This document shows positions 1-10,974 of a stretch of DNA of 64,000 nt, piece after piece; within the stretch, counting starts at the first letter, position 1, and each line of letters opens with the position of its first letter. Position numbers and translations under genes: made by a program. The stretch is from Armillaria gallica. Its lineage: Eukaryota; Basidiomycota; Agaricomycetes; Agaricales; Physalacriaceae. The stretch lies in assembly GCA_037576215.1 (NCBI GenBank), contig JBANDB010000006.1, positions 1,054,001 through 1,118,000 of the forward strand, in the 5' to 3' direction. Under the pieces are notes generated by a model. That model made no database searches and was not told the DNA's origin. It worked only from the letters and a program-made list of their open reading frames with translations.

Positions 1-2027
1 TCTTTGCGCGGCTCCGCCACGAGCACCCACACGTTGCACGGGTGGCAAACCGGCCGCCTCTCGTTCTTTATCTTGCTTCCGCCTTACGGCCTCACCAGCA
101 TCCTTGTATCTGTAGCAACTGACTCAGTGGGAAGCAGCAACGAAGTCTATTGGATACGAACCCCTGGCCTAAGAAATTCCTCTGCGCGTCCACAATCTTA
201 AACATATCACGCCCGGCCCAAAGATAATGCTCTAGAGGCACGGGCCGCTGAGCTGTGGAAATAACATAGATATCCTTCTTCTTCGTGCGCCTAAAGATAG
301 CTACATGAGTAAAGACGTGTAACACCAGGTAAAATGTGGATTTACCCAACCCAGTCCGCAAATTCTTTAGTATTCGGAACCGTTGCTGACAATAAGATTA
401 TGGTAACATGATCTGGAAGCATTATAATTACTTCCTCCCACACGACTCCTCTCTGAAAAACTTAATGGATCATTTGATCTGAAATACAATATACACGTAC
501 CTCCGCATCATTAACGTAGTGTACTTCATCAAAGATAACAAACTCTACATCTCGAATGAGATCAGCACCTTTATAGAGCATGCTCCGAAGGATTTCCGTG
601 GTCATAATGAGACAGCTAGCTTCAGGGTTGATCTGAACGTCGCCAGTTAGGATTCCCACAGAGTTCGAAGCAAATGTTTGCTTGAAGTCACGAAATTTTT
701 GATTAGAGAGCGCCTTGATAGGCGATGTATAGATAGCCCTATAGCAAGAATAAGCGATAGCCGGTGCTATCAAAATTAGCTTACCGTGTCATATGTTTCT
801 CCGCTAAAGCTATTGCATACTCTGCAACTACGGTTTTCCCAGCAGATGTGTGCGCAGCCACAAAGACCGAATCACCCATTTCAAGATGGTAAACAGCTTG
901 TTTTTGGAACGTGTCTAATTCGAACGGATACTGCGCGCGCTTCTCAGAGCTGGACACCTTGTGACTGAGAATCAGAAGACAAACCTTATGAGCCATATCT
1001 GGCACCAGCTCGTGGAAGTTTCTGAGAGGTGTATTGACATCGATCACATGAGCCCAATCGCGTTTCTGCAAATGTGGTGCGCGAGTGCGCTTGGGAGCCT
1101 TTGCTGGTCGCAAATGTGATCTCTTGAGATACATGTCAAGATCAAGAAACGTCTGAAATGCTCGAGCTCACAGTCGAAGGCAGTAATTCGTCAATTTCCG
1201 CATTTTTATTGGGAGATAATGGTAGATCGGGTTCTTGGCCAACTTCATCGTCTTCATCGGAGAGCTAAAAAATGCATTCGATGTGAATAAAACCAAGGAA
1301 ATGGCGATGTAAAATACCGTAGAATCTTCATCTGCCGACGGCTTGGTCGGTGTCAATTCATCAAGGGCGAGGAGAGCATCGTCGTCTAGTTCTTCGCCCG
1401 GAAGGCGTAAACCTCTACTAAATCCAGGCGGTACAGTCCGCAGACCCTTCTTGCTTGTATCCAGGTCAAGCGACGCGTCAGGGTCGAGCAGGACATCCAA
1501 TCCTCCGGGCCAAAATGGAACATGACCCGACTTTCCTCGGACAAAGCTCGTGCTGGGGCCGGGTGCACGTTCCAACGACGTGGAAGTGACTCCCGTGGTC
1601 ACTCGGGGGTTTGGAGTCTAAGAAAAGAACATCTATTATCTCCCCAATAATTTCTCAGACCTGACTGACTTCAATATATCCCGTAACGCGACCTTCTAAC
1701 CCGGTCCTCACGAACGTCAGGCCCGTCGGCGGTGGCGAAGGGGAAACCTTGAGTAGTGATGGTATTGAAAGCGGATCTTTCCAATGCCTGGTAAATCATA
1801 AAAATCCACGTCGACCGTATAGAGTCATTCAATTACACTTGGTAAGTCGGAAGCCAATGCGATGGTAGTCGATCTTCCGGCGCAAGGATTTTTGCTTCTA
1901 GGGCTTTATGGACGTGTTCTCGCGTGGGTGGTTGGGAGAGCCCAAGATCTTCCAGAATTCGTGCAGCATTTTCGCGTTGCGGATGAAGGATCTGGTCGAC
2001 AATGTCGACATAAGCATCTGGATCCAT
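1..2027 (-). CDS. SKI2: SKI2-type DExH RNA helicase, 5' part (3' end beyond the left edge)
   Basis: Helicase of the cytoplasmic Ski complex, which feeds mRNA into the exosome for 3'-5' decay. Seen in order: an N-terminal region with [10 protein letters not shown] and [10 protein letters not shown], then [20 protein letters not shown], the Q-motif and Walker A segment ([21 protein letters not shown]), the DEVHY box, [27 protein letters not shown], and finally [20 protein letters not shown] at the edge. All of these are typical of Ski2. Short introns separate them; for example, a 54-base in-frame intron lies between MAHK and YPFELD. The start at 2027 ([12 protein letters not shown]) is the first ATG in the frame. 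Around 1150-1175 the frame shifts by one base with no usable intron, so a missing base is likely. Only about the first third of the protein lies in the window. Identity is known from the family; exon edges are inferred. Confidence 0.9.
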
Positions 2028-2528
2028 GGAACGAAGATTGTAGTTCGAAGCCAAACAAGCAAGGAATGCCTTCAGAAACAAACACGCCGCAACAGCCCTG
2101 ATTCGAAGATGTCCGACCTCGGACTTTCCAGATATAAGACGAAGAGGTGCCTTAGAGTTAGTGAGGAATCGGGACCGGGGTGGTGGCTGGTGGTGATCCC
2201 AAGCCTCTTAGTTTTCTTGTGCCAAGCCTTCACGTTTGCGAATCTCGTCTCCCGGAGCCTAAGCATCCTCAGCTGATGTCGCTAGGGGCGGGTGGACCCA
2301 CAACAGCATAAAGGTTAAGACCAATAAGACAGGGTTCATATTTCAAATGTGCCTTGAAAAACTCTCAAACTCCGAGTCTCCGCGGTCGTGGGGTACTTAA
2401 ATCCATTAGGACAATAGGTCAGTATTGTAGATGCTAGGTATCAGTACAGAAAACTAGATGCGAAAGGATGATGATGATGCTAATAACAATGCGAGATAAA
2501 GCAAGTCCGGTACCAGTTGAAAGTCAGA
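2028..2528. other. Intergenic, SKI2 promoter side and methyltransferase 3' side
   Basis: About 500 bases between the SKI2 start and the stop of the downstream-facing methyltransferase gene. An open stretch continues upstream of the SKI2 ATG in the same frame but contains no further ATG before a stop, so I did not extend the gene. I see no RNA gene or repeat. Confidence 0.5.
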
Positions 2529-3973
2529 TCAATTCGAATGGTTTGCGTTTTGGCGATTCCGAGGTTGGCGTTTGTGGGCGTAAACGCACTGCACTCGAAT
2601 ATAGTGACGCGTATTCCCTTCCATCAGCTCCTTGTAGGCATTCGTCTCAAGTTCATTCACGAGTTGTTCAGGAACTCCACTTCCTAATAATAGTGGCCGT
2701 CCTGATTTCAGGAATGACTGCAACAAGATAGCAAGATGGCATTGAGCATGAGGCGGTATTAAAAGAACAAGACTACGCACAAATATATCATCTCTCATCG
2801 CCGTTCCTATTCGCATGTCGAATGCGCTGTCAGTCCGCCATGGTGTCACAGGAATCCAGTACTGATTATAAACAACGTTTTCGAATGACTGATGATTTGA
2901 AACCCAATCATGAAGATGCGTCGCAGCATCGACATCGCCGCCTCGGTTTCGCGCGGCCATTTCCAGGAACGATAGCCATCGCGGCCACCAGGGAGAGGCT
3001 AGTGTAGATGTATCCAAGTTTACTCGATGATGGTTCTCATCGTAGCAGTGGAAATCGAATTCCATGAGGTCGATGAGACCTCCCGGTCGTAGAACGCGAC
3101 TTATTTGATCGATGAGGTGGGCGTAGTCTCGAATCTATTGTAACCATGAGAGGCAACACTCCAGGCAGTGAATTTCGTCTTACACCGGAGGAGATAAGGC
3201 GACTGTGGACAACATTGAAGTCACCGTAAAAATGTTCCAAGCCAAGATTGATATCATCAACTTCACTCCTGACCAAGAGTTTCAGCGAGCGGGTCATTAA
3301 TACCATATGAACACAAACCTGCAATTTGGTGGCATGTACCTATGGGCGGGGTTATGTGATATGTGATTTAATATAGAGCAACACACTTACGGAGACTGCA
3401 TAGGAACAAGATCAACGGCAACGGCGCTGCAATGTGGAAAATCAAGCGCTGCCTCCATTATCCTAAAGTAATGCGTCAGGGAACCGGATAGCAATGACGC
3501 GACAGGGACGAACCAACGCCCGCTGCCACAGCCCAAATCCAGGACGGCCTTCTGTTCCCCAGGGACATCATCCGCCATGACCTCCGGAAGTGGTGGGATA
3601 TATTTGCCCATGATTTCAATGAACATGTTGTGCTGAAGGTCTAAAGAACTGGTCAGTATTATCCGAGACCGAGAGCGTTGCGACGCACCAAGACGATCCA
3701 ACTCTTCAGCATCGGCGGGCAACCGGTATATTTCCGAGTAGTTGTTGAGGCCACGTCCGAATTCCTGTTTGTACGCCTCGGCGCGTAGGGAGCTCGTCAT
3801 GGACCAAACCGAAGGTGTAGGTGACAGCGAACGCATTGAGGCATCATACGAAGTATATGAACTTCCCCCACACTCGGAGCGGGACTGAATGGCGATATTG
3901 AGGAAATCGAACAGGCGTCGCTGTCATAGTCGCTGTCGCCGTCCAGAGGCTTGGGGAATGTATGCGAGACCAT
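2529..3973 (-). CDS. Class I SAM-dependent methyltransferase, fungal type
   Basis: A methyltransferase of the family common in agaricomycetes, with unknown substrate. The SAM-binding motif I is clear (VLDLGCGSGRW), followed by the acidic motif II region (AVAVDLVPMQS), then VDDINLGLEHFYGDFNVVHS, RVLRPGGLIDLMEFDF, and a C-terminal IRVQCVYAHKR strand. The N-terminus is serine and acidic rich (MVSHTFPKPLDGDSDYDSD). An in-frame ATG also exists at 4036; I prefer 3973. Introns are short, and one exon carrying MPPNCR appears to be only about 21 bases. Near 3865-3869 a run of five C (G on the coding strand) must be six for the frame to continue from SPAPSVGG into SSYTSYDASMRS, so one base seems to be missing. 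Substrate cannot be inferred. Confidence 0.85.
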
Positions 3974-4036
3974 TAGTGGATGGACGGTCGACGGTGGAAT
4001 GGAAAGAGTAGAAAAATAATTACGATGAAATAGCAT

Positions 4037-5464
4037 CAGTTAAATGCAATACCCCTTTATAACCCGCAGGTTGATAGACCCGGTGCGATCGTGAGATCGT
4101 AGCTTTTCAGGCTTACGGCGGATATCAACCAGCCATTCCGATGCCATGCTAACTTCTTCCGAGCCCCTTCCGCTTTGAATGAATAAATAGCTAATTTATT
4201 TTTCGCAGAGAGAAATTCCTGAAAAAAAACCAGTGTGCTCGAAAACAAAGCAGAAAATATGAGAGATATGGGTTATGATGTCTATACATTTCAAAGTTGC
4301 CAAGAGGGAAGACATAGCACAGGAAGACTACCCAAGGTGTACCCTGTCGGAGACAGATTTTCCTATATATCCAAATCTAGCCAGATTCAACTCAGCTTTC
4401 TCATGACCAACTCCGCCTGAACGGCATGCATTTTCTTTCCCACTTTCATAACTTCGCATCGTCGATGAACCTCCCCTGATGGCGACAAGAAACCCCGTAG
4501 AGCGGCAATCATGCATAGACAATTAGTTACCGAAGACTTCCTTGCAGGGACTCGAAAGAAATTCTCGAAAAAAAAGTCTGGTATAGTTGCCAAGACTGAG
4601 GCCTAAGGAATCAATGCCATCATCTCCGACTCGGAGTAGTTACACACTGTTTCAATTTCCCAAAACGCGCTCGCCCTGTGCTACGCGTCGTTCACTCATG
4701 GGTCATCCGACATCTTCTCGTCCTTTGACTTCTGAGACCCGTTCACTGGGTAACAGGAATTTAAGCTCTTTTACCGACGTCCTATGACTGACCCGTTACC
4801 TCGGTATGCCACGACCGCCGACTGCTACACTGGCGATCCGGACGCTTCTAACCTCCTTCCGCGACCAAATCCACGTACGGTTGTTTTTTGCGCCTTTACG
4901 TTTCATGATAGGCCAGCCGAAGTCGCCTTTATAACCTCATCAGCGTTCCAGCCTCCAAGTGCTCCACGTAGTCCTTTCAAATTCTATAGCACGGTGACAA
5001 AGCCGCTCGACGTGTCGAAGAAGTGCGTGCTTATTCAGACACCGCGATGACAGTTATCTGATGACTCCATGATTATGCTACATAGGGAGTAACGAAGTGC
5101 ATACAATTCGCTGAGACCCTAACAGCCTCATGTCTCCATATGCTTAACAGCCAGCATGGGACCGACACCACATCACAGATTTCCTTGAAGTATGTATGCT
5201 ACCCTGACCTTTCCCATCTATGAATTCCTTTGGATACGCATGCTCATCAGGTGAGAAAGGTTAATCCCGACGATGGGCGTTATGTCCTCGGAGTCAACAT
5301 GGAATGCCGCCTCTAGGGATAGTAGGGAATAAGTATATAAGACCAGGACGCCAAAATTCCAATCCCGATTACTATGTACCGCCCACCCCCAAACAGCGTC
5401 GGAGAGCACTCCAGTACCGCCGCAAACGAATCTGAATAGCCGAGAGGGTCTATTCTTGACACCA
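4037..5464. other. Intergenic, no gene recognised
   Basis: About 1.4 kb with only short open stretches. One on the plus strand at 4616-4786 is rich in Ser, Thr and Arg, and another follows at 4784-5050. Neither shows a domain or convincing splice signals, so I do not call them. The right part leads into the segmental duplication that begins near 5465. Confidence 0.4.
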
Positions 5465-7009
5465 TACGCAAAGGGAAGCAAATCACGACAGGGTAGGTGA
5501 GGTAAGGGTAGACTTTCCGGCGATATTGGTGTCGGTGGACCTTGGGTGTTGCAGGTGTGAGCATCCCCGTTCTCGGAAGGTCCCTTCCAGTATGGAAGCA
5601 AAAGTATGATCACGGCGGAGAAAGGTTGGCAACCCTACGATATTAACGCTCATTCGAACAACGGGCGAGGCACGGTTGGAACATGCTGAGGACAATCGTA
5701 CATTCCATTCGGTGCCATGCTTATGTCCGTGAACGTCAGGGATGCGCATCCGGCGAAGCGCTATTTGGAATTCAATCGAAAAATAGAACCAGTGACAATA
5801 ATTGCTGCACGAGCTTCGCAACATGCGGCACTAAATTGTATTCAAATACACCATTTCTGACCTGAGTGTCACATACATGTTCACAACACAACATACCTAC
5901 CACCGTTATTTCTTTTTCAGCGCCGCAAACCGTTTATTCAATGCCTCGAACTCATCCTCTGGCGTCTCCGTTGTCGCCGATTGGGCTTTTGAAACTGATG
6001 TTATTGCATCTTCTGACTTTGATTTCTTGTTGTCTGGACCATCAATGTCGCTCGGCGGAATGGCAGGGAGTGTAGGGCCGGGCTCTGCCGCTGTACTTGG
6101 TCTATAGGCAGGTGGAGAATTTGTACTTGCGGCCGTTTGCTATAACATAAAGCAATGCAGTCCCATATGACTTTTGTTAGTAAGGAGTACCGACCTTCAC
6201 ATCTCCGTCAGACCCTTCGTCTATGTTGTCGTCTGAGCTTGGGGCATTTGGAGACATCCAGGAGACGCCATATGCCTTGGCTATCTCCGCCAAATATGCA
6301 TTGACGAGCTCTGGCGAAGGCATAGCAATGTCCAACTTTCGAACGACCTGCGCACAAATACATCTGTAGGCACACTCGCACGTGAATGAGAAATCTTACG
6401 CGTTCACTGACACGTCCATCATGGTTTTCCATGACGGCGATAGAGAACTCTCTACCGTACTTATGCATGAGAATGTCGCGCAGTACATGAAGTTCTAGAA
6501 GATAATATTTGAGAAAACAGTTGACATGGTGAAGAGGGTTCGGTACATGCCTTTGACTTCTGTTCGGGGGGCAGAAAATATTATCCTGGATCGGCGGATT
6601 GGATTAGAAGAGAAAGGGTGGTGGGATATGACCCTTACTTACGAACAAACGCCTTCACTGATCGCCGGATCGGGTTCTCGGGAACTTGAATGGGCTTATG
6701 TCAATCAACCGAGGCGAGCGCCACAGATTTCGCTCGCTTACTTCAAGTCTAGAATTCCAAAGCGAGCAATGAGGAGCTCACAGTAAAGCTCAAGGAGTTC
6801 CAGAAGTTCGATATGGATGTCTTCATTGATTACTACATATCCGACTCAATGATAGCAAGGAGAGGTTGAAATGCGGGACATACTAGTCTCCGCTTTAACC
6901 CTGGCGGTCTCAATCCAATCCTTCCCCGCTCAATTAGAATGGTGATATCTCGACGCGATGACTTGGCCTGGTCCCCTTATTTCTTGTAAAGTCCTGAGTC
7001 GTTGTATTC
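5465..7009. repeat. Segmental duplication, copy 1 (carries the broken IST1 copy)
   Basis: This stretch matches about 9275-10810 almost base for base, in the same orientation. It covers about 430 bases of 3' flank and most of an IST1 gene. At the right end the two copies share gagtcgttgta and then differ completely, which marks a breakpoint at about 7009. At the left they diverge gradually around 5440-5470. Introns are kept, so the copying was at the DNA level and not through RNA. Confidence 0.9.
5906..7009 (-). pseudogene. IST1 pseudogene (5'-truncated, frame-shifted)
   Basis: Matches exons 3-9 of the intact IST1 gene at 9714-10974. The first two exons (MSMIPW... and the VQLR microexon) are absent because the duplication ends at 7009. 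In the exon holding LRTLQEKKGAQAKASRRDIA this copy lacks two bases and then has a five-base insertion about 60 bases later, which restores the frame but leaves a stop between them. Downstream exons still read well: EVKELHVLRDILMHKYGREF, VRKLDIAMPSPELVNAYLAE, and the C-terminal FEALNKRFAALKKK. Most splice sites are kept. Without a start and with an internal stop it should not give IST1, although it could be transcribed from local sequence. Confidence 0.85.
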
Positions 7010-7522
7010 AAGACGGTCAGTGTGACAGGTCTACGGTATTGTAATGGATAAGGACGCCGGAACGATAAAGCTAAAGCCACTTACCTAAGCTCCCGCTGGC
7101 AAGCAGAGCAAAGACAGTGGCCTTCGTATCAACAGTTGCAGCAGTATAAAATGCTTTGGCGTATTCAACAGAAATACCAATGAGCCTGCCAGTCCAGGAT
7201 AACTGGTGGATGTAAGTGCTCGGTTAGATCAAGTGCTAACTTCATCACTAGCATCGAGAACTTACTAATGAAGTTAGCAGGCTACGGAACATTGCAGTTT
7301 ATCCGCACTCTGATCAAGAAAGCCAGCTTTCCATTAGGCGACCAATTGTGAAGCCCGACGGACAAGCAAACCCAAATGGCCCAGATACACGAAGATACAG
7401 AGATAATTCAAGTCCACGAATACAGTAAAATTGCACAATTTACAATGACACAAAAGTCCTTCAACAGCACGGTCCCTCATTTTGTTCGCCGCTATCAATC
7501 CATTGTGCTAATCCAACGAACA
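7010..7522. other. Mostly non-coding; one orphan exon-like block
   Basis: Lies between the broken IST1 copy and the small gene at 7523-7893. On the minus strand 7085-7202 is open, bounded by CACCAG upstream and a consensus GTAAGTG donor downstream, and reads LSWTGRLIGISVEYAKAFY followed by a hydrophobic TVFALLASG. It looks like a real exon without a recognisable gene around it. The rest shows nothing. Confidence 0.35.
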
Positions 7523-7893
7523 TCAGAAACTGCGGAATGGAAAGGAGTAAAGCAAAGAAGACGGACCAAGAGCTTCCGCGTTATCCGCCCACCACTTCTT
7601 ATATTCCTCAAGAGCATCCTTCATAGCAGCTTCCGTCTTAGCTGTATATGCCTGCTGACGAGCTTGCCGTGTGGCTTCGTTTACCTGCATATAATCGTCA
7701 ACGTCAAAAGGTGGGATATTAGGTATGAAGTCTTACTGTTTCATCGAATAAATCTTCAGGGCAAGGGGGTTCATTTTCATAGAGACGATCCTGAGAAGAT
7801 GGCATCAGAATGACAAAATCTGGCATCGCTGGCACCGGTGCTACATACTTCCCATTTTTCCAACTCTACAAGAAGTGGATGCTTCTCCGACAT
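7523..7893 (-). CDS. Small hypothetical protein, 86 residues, three exons
   Basis: Not recognised. Exons 7849-7893, 7737-7790 and 7523-7684 join through GTATGT/CTCAG and GTAAGA/TGCAG introns and sum to 87 codons including the stop. The product starts MSEKHPLLVELEKWE, continues with an acidic PCPEDLFDET, then a long charged, probably helical part (ARQQAYTAKTEAAMKDALEE) ending in a tryptophan pair. There is no signal peptide or membrane segment. It lies between the two IST1 copies but is not itself duplicated. The clean splice sites and codon-like composition support a gene. The last codons could be spliced differently. Confidence 0.55.
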
Positions 7894-8229
7894 GGTAGTT
7901 GGAGAATGAGACGGTGGAACGGCGTGGGCCGAAGGCAGAGATTTTGACTGTCTCGGCCGGCAGGCACACTGCCATCTTGCTACGTCATTCCGTCAAAATT
8001 TACTTTATTTATATTACCTCGAAACTCTCAAAACGCTTAAGAACTCGAAATGGATGTCGCGCCCTTCTACATCTTCTCTTTGCCTTCGCTACCCTCCACG
8101 CGCACCTACCAACCATAGCGACCTCGGCGCATAGGAGAGTACTCGACCCATCTCACTGCCAGTTGATTGAAGGTACTCGACTGTCAACCGAGCTGGGAAT
8201 CGGTGAGTCGAATGCTCTCTATGAATGAC

Positions 8230-9236
8230 GAAATTAATCTTCAGACGCGTAATCCAAAGCAATGACAGATGGTTTAATTATTGCGCAGCGCATGTGTTCA
8301 TCGAAAACTTCCCACTTGAGAGCAATACCCCCTGGGAAAACCCCGACGTCGTCGAAAGCGCAATGATGGTTACAAGACAAGCTCGGTCACCGAATTTCCC
8401 GACGATCATCATCGAATGAAGCCAAGAAATCATCGAGCGGACCTGCCACCCCTGACGTATTCCTGAAGGTCTTGCAAGCTACAAGTCGAGATATGCATGA
8501 ATTTGAGAAGATCAAACAAGGATGTCCCAATATCCACGTACTACATAAACTACTCGGCCTGTTCATGCGTACGGCGCTTGCCTTCCCGCCCCTCCTCTCG
8601 TCGCAGTTTCTTTGCATTTGTTTCTACCTGAATCTTCAACACAATCACCGCCTTCTTCGACCGTTTCTTCTTCTCCGACCCTGTTCTTTGGTCTTTCCCC
8701 CAATCGTATGACCACTTGCTTTTGCAGATTAAGGTCTGCGTCTTTGGCCTTCCTCTTGAGCTTCCTATCTTTCTTCGGCCGTTCTCTGTGTTCTTCGTCT
8801 ACATTTTCTGTTGGCATCGCTAACTCTTCCTGAGCGATATTCTTTTCCTTCTTACTCTTCCTGTGTTTCTTCGAAGACTCTAGGACATCCTCATTTTTAG
8901 CCAGGGCTTCATGCTCCATGCGCGTACTTTTATACGTGAGGTAGCACCCATTTTCCCCCATCAGTAAAGAAACAAGAACGTGAAAATAAAAATCTCGAAC
9001 CAAATCTTCCTCCAACAATCTGACCATGCAACTTCCTCGACTTTGTCCGGATTCCTTACTTACTCCGCCAAGACTCGCGCTGCACGGTTTTCATCCGGAA
9101 ATACGAATACGAGCTTGACATCGTGTCTCAACGATACATGTTTGAGAAGAACAGCAATTTAACGAATGAGTTCAACATTTTCGATGCATCCCGTCTAGGC
9201 CCGCTAAAGTTGTCTGCTCGTCAGTGAAGCCTAGGT
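8230..9236. repeat. Dispersed duplication, copy A (matches 28165-29217)
   Basis: Runs alongside 28165-29217 in the same orientation, with many point differences. Shared stretches include aacttcccact, gtcgaaagcgcaatgatgg and gttacaagacaagct near the left end, and gaagcctag at the right. It is clearly more diverged than the IST1 duplication, so it is probably older. It ends at about 9236, just before the IST1 duplication begins at about 9270. Confidence 0.85.
8563..9236 (-). pseudogene. Broken fragment of an RNase H-like paralogue
   Basis: Corresponds to the last two exons of the RNase H-like gene at 28448-29644. The acceptor before GCTTCACT is kept. Within the RNase H part there is a one-base deletion in the NFCKPKKGP region and a TAA where the other copy has CAA (after ARVLAE), so the fold cannot be made. 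The lysine-rich tail remains open as about 100 residues (VLESSKKHRKSKKEKN...). Exons for the first three quarters of the RNase H fold are missing upstream. I read it as a truncated, decayed copy. Confidence 0.8.
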
Positions 9237-9274
9237 AACCGCTGCATGTAAGTCTGAATTATATTCCTGACACT

Positions 9275-10810
9275 ACGCATAAAGGGACGATAGGGTAGGC
9301 GAGGTAAGGGTAGACTTTCTGGTGATATTAGTGTCGGTGGACCTTGGGTGTTGCAGGTGTGAGTATCTTCCATTCTCGGGAGCACCCTTCCAGTATGGAA
9401 GCAGAGCATGGTCACGGCGGAGAAGGTTTAGCAACCCTACGATATTAACGCTAACACTCATTTGAACACCGGGCGGGGCACGGTTGGAAAATGCTGAGGA
9501 CAATCGTACATTCCATTCGGTGCCATGCTTATGTCCGTGAACGTCAGGGATGTGCATCCGGCGAAGCGCTATTTGAGACTCAACCGAAAAATAGAACCAG
9601 TGACAATGACTGCTACACGAGCTTCGCAACATGCGGCACTAAATTGTATTCAAATACAGCATTCCTGACCTGAGTGTCACATACATGTTCACAACACAAC
9701 ATACTTACCACCGTTATTTCTTTTTCAGCGCCGCAAACCGTCTATTCAATGCCTCGAACTCATCCTCTGGCGTCTCCGTTGTCGCCGATTGGGCTTTCGA
9801 AACTGATGATATTGCATCTTCCGACTTTGATTTCTTGTTGTCTGGACCATCAATGTCGCCCGGCGGAATGGCAGGGAGTGTAGGGCCGGGCTCTGCCGCT
9901 GTATTTGGTCTATAGGCAGGTGGAGAATTTGTACTTGCGGCCGTTTGCTATAACATAAAGCAATGAAGTCCCATATGACTTTCGTTAGTAAGGAATACCG
10001 ACCTTCACATCTCCGTCAGACCCTTCGTCTATGTTGTCGTCTGAGCTTGGGGTATTCGGAGACATCCAGGAGACGCCGTATGCCTTGGCTATCTCCGCCA
10101 AATATGCATTGACGAGCTCTGGCGAAGGCATAGCAATGTCCAACTTTCGAACGACCTGCGCACAAATACATTTGTAGGCACACTCGCACGTGAATGAGAA
10201 ATCTTACGCGTTCACTGACACGTCCATCATGGTTTTCCATGACGGCGATAGAGAACTCTCTACCGTACTTATGCATGAGAATGTCGCGCAGAACATGAAG
10301 TTCTAGATGATATTTGAGAAAACAGTTGACATGGTGAAGAGGGTTCGGTACATGCCTTTGACTTCTGTTCGGGGGGCAGAAAATATTATCCTGGATCGGC
10401 GGATTGGATTAGAAGAGAAAGGGTGGTAGGATATGACTCTTACTTACGAACAAACGCCTTCACTGATCGCCGGATCGGGTTCTCGGGAACTTGAATGGCT
10501 TATGTCAATCAACCGAGGCGAGCGCCACAGATTTCGCTCGCTTACTTCAAGTCTAGAATTCCAAAGCGAGCAATGAGGAGCTCGCAGTAAAGCTCAAGGA
10601 GTTCCAGAAGTTCGATATGGATGTCTTCATTGATTACTACGAATATCCGGCTCAATAATAGTAAGGAGAGGTTGAAATGCGGGACGTACTGGTCTCCACT
10701 TTAACCTTGGCGGTCTCAATCCTTCCCCGCTCAATTAGAGTGGCGATATCTCTACGCGATGCCTTGGCCTGGGCCCCCTTCTTTTCTTGTAAAGTCCTGA
10801 GTCGTTGTAC
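9275..10810. repeat. Segmental duplication, copy 2 (carries the intact IST1)
   Basis: Direct partner of 5465-7009. The intact gene extends past the shared breakpoint at 10810 into unique sequence holding its first exons, so this is likely the original and 5465-7009 the derived copy. Confidence 0.85.
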
Positions 10811-10974
10811 GGATATGCTGTTGATAGAGGGCGCGTAAATCGAGGATCACTGATTCCAGGAATTACACTCGATCATTACCGGAGCTGCACCTTGCAAAGG
10901 GTGAGCTCGACGACGGATAAATAATGGAGTGAAACTACCTTGGCTTTAGCAGAATTCCAAGGAATCATTGACAT
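9714..10974 (-). CDS. IST1: IST1-like regulator of Vps4 (ESCRT-III related), 274 residues
   Basis: IST1 binds Vps4 and Did2/CHMP1 and tunes ESCRT-III disassembly in multivesicular-body sorting. Nine exons were resolved: 10939-10974, 10880-10890, 10690-10817, 10546-10636, 10448-10489, 10356-10390, 10208-10302, 10003-10155, 9714-9947, giving 274 residues. The family core is complete: MSMIPWNSAKAKVQLRISVQ, RLRTLQEKKGAQAKASRRDI, INEDIHIELLELLELYCELL, REPDPAISEGVCSIIFSAPR, LHVLRDILMHKYGREFSIAV, and LAEIAKAYGVSW. The tail is low complexity and ends FEALNRRFAALKKK. Exon 2 is only 11 bases (VQLR). The intron 10303-10355 starts with GC (GCATGT) rather than GT. Most of the gene is duplicated at 5906-7009 as a pseudogene. 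Confidence 0.93.

Noticed and set aside
1150..1175. A 19-base intron in SKI2 between GTGAGC and TTTCAG
   Set aside because: It would fix the frame but is far below the 45-60 base introns of this genome. A missing base is simpler.
5218..5824. Overlapping minus-strand open stretches downstream of the IST1 pseudogene, also present at 9273-9632
   Set aside because: They are repeated only because the flank is inside the duplication. The two copies do not keep a common reading frame and no domain is visible.
5465..10810. Terminal repeats of a large transposon flanking 7-9 kb
   Set aside because: The repeated segments contain a cellular gene (IST1) with introns, no terminal inverted repeats and no transposase between them.
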